From positions 248,001 to 312,000 of the forward strand of contig JBAIAA010000701.1 of the NCBI GenBank assembly GCA_037893245.1: DNA of 64,000 nucleotides. Direction: 5' to 3'. The translations under genes were made by a program, and so were the position numbers. The notes beneath the pieces are model-generated. The model made no database searches, was not told the origin of the DNA, and saw nothing but the letters and a program-made list of their open reading frames with translations. This DNA comes from Crossaster papposus. Its lineage: Eukaryota; Echinodermata; Asteroidea; Velatida; Solasteridae. Shown one piece after another: positions 62,804 to 64,000 of the stretch (position 1 is its first letter; each line of letters opens with the position of its first letter).

Positions 62804-64000
62804 GTACGTAGTCATGGTAGTAATAATAGTATGGAGAAGTACGATGTACGTACATTTACATTTAATATGTACACTTTTTTGTAGGTCGTAACCCAAATTC
62901 AGTAATGAGTAGTACACTGTACATGTAATTTACTTTTTGTTTTGATTTACACAAGTTGCATTAGGATCGGGTGCACACGCGTGTTTTATGGCATGTATGG
63001 AGGCCTGTATTTCATTGTATTTTGTTAACTGTAGACGTGGACTGGTTCCCCCCATCCCCCACCCTCTCCTCCTCTCCCCATGCATTGTGTACTATAGTAT
63101 GTTTACAACATGTGGTTCCTGTCCTGCTTGACTGCTTAGGGTTAGGCTCTGTTTTTATTAAAACAATTTCTTAAAGGAGCTTTATTTCTTAAACTTTAGC
63201 CTATTTAAAGGACTGTTTGTTTAATTTCCATAAATTCTGAGTTAAGTTTTTTATTTTTGTTTAATTCTAGTACTAGTAGAAGTAATGACCATATTATTGT
63301 GTTAGAATTCTTTAAAACAATTTTTTGATTACAAACATACTAACTTTGGCTACATTTTGCAGAAAAAAATGGACAATAACATTACTTGGCTTCATATTTT
63401 CTTAATTAGACTAATTATAATCCTAATTAGAATGCTAATTATTGTTTACTTTCATTAAAAGTCACAGTTAACATTAATTGGAGGCCAACTGTTGTTGGTT
63501 TCACTTTGAAAAGCATGTAAGGTTTCATAAAAACTTGAAAAAGCCTTTATTATAAAAGGTCATTTTTGCAAGTATTGCAGGATGTGTGCCCCTAGTTATT
63601 AAAGATTTTATTGAGTTTAAAAATATCATAATACATTAACAGAAAGGGCAATTAGTCGTACAGTCGTACAGTTAGAGCAACCTGCTTATATAAAGTATAA
63701 CTGTTTTAAAAATGAGAAAAATTTGCCAGATATTTGTGTAGATACAATTTTCTGAAAAGGCCCAAAGTTACGTAATTCCCTATTGTCCAAGTGTTGACAG
63801 CCATGACCTTGAAAAGTGATTTATGGCGACCTTTCCACAGTTTTTAATTTAGTAATTCTTGGCTTTGATGCACTGGAGTGCTATGAAACTCTTTCAACAG
63901 AAAGAAAACAGACAAAAAGCCACAGTGTCAAAGGTTCAACACTCTAGCCTAAGTGGTTTGTGAAACAAAAGAACTTGTAAAGTGAGATAAGTGATTGATG
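62804..64000 (+). other. Non-coding, probable first intron
   Basis: About 1.2 kb of AT-rich DNA with no convincing open frame, repeat or RNA gene on either strand. If the preceding exon is real, this is its first intron. Confidence 0.4.

Noticed and set aside
1-64000. CRISPR array, tRNA or rRNA genes
   Set aside because: No regularly spaced short repeats with unique spacers and no cloverleaf or rRNA-like sequence was noticed; the large repeats are long, gene-bearing units.

Overview
The window is metazoan nuclear DNA, most likely from a marine invertebrate. The evidence is a spliced gene, a DIRS-type tyrosine-recombinase retrotransposon, MULE-like and possible hAT-like DNA elements, AT-rich satellite, and CpG-rich promoter-like stretches. 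I cannot name the species. There is no bacterial-style operon structure.

Layout: positions 143-61729 are a head-to-tail array of a gene-bearing macrosatellite with a ~6,715-bp unit. There are eight full units (starts 143, 7758, 19798, 26513, 33227, 39943, 46662, 53375) and a ninth that breaks off at about 61729. By eye the units differ by only scattered single-base changes, tiny indels and the length of one G-rich tract. The array runs off the left edge of the window. Its right edge is AT-rich ~150-bp satellite (61730-62400), followed by a CpG-rich segment and a candidate first exon of an unrelated plus-strand gene (62596-62803).

Each full unit carries one minus-strand protein kinase gene. 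I reconstruct it as two exons: a 50-nt first exon with ATG and a consensus GTAAGT donor, a 279-bp phase-2 intron, and a 1,594-nt second exon. The product is 547 aa: a short very basic N-terminus, an Ala/Ser/Pro region, 23 hexapeptides of the type P-S-Q-x-x-P, and a complete Ser/Thr kinase domain. Seven copies are intact; copy 7 has a nonsense codon before the kinase domain.

Two units carry extra DNA. Unit 1 contains an 885-bp long-TIR element (6638-7522) flanked by 9-bp target duplications. Unit 2 is followed by a 5.29-kb DIRS-like retrotransposon (14512-19803, minus strand) with gag, RT/RNase H/methyltransferase-like and tyrosine recombinase regions, non-identical inverted terminal repeats and an internal complementary region. 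The first 148 bases of the window are the same end of a second DIRS copy, joined to the array at exactly the same base. An element-bearing unit therefore appears to have been copied along with the array. Gag and pol are linked by two A-AAA-AAC heptamers just before the gag stop; the recombinase frame is interrupted by one base.

The rest of each unit (CpG-rich block with an 18-bp palindrome and a CTCF-like motif, a degenerate ~130-160-bp internal repeat, a G-rich tract, and about 2.8 kb upstream of the kinase) shows no other gene that I can support.
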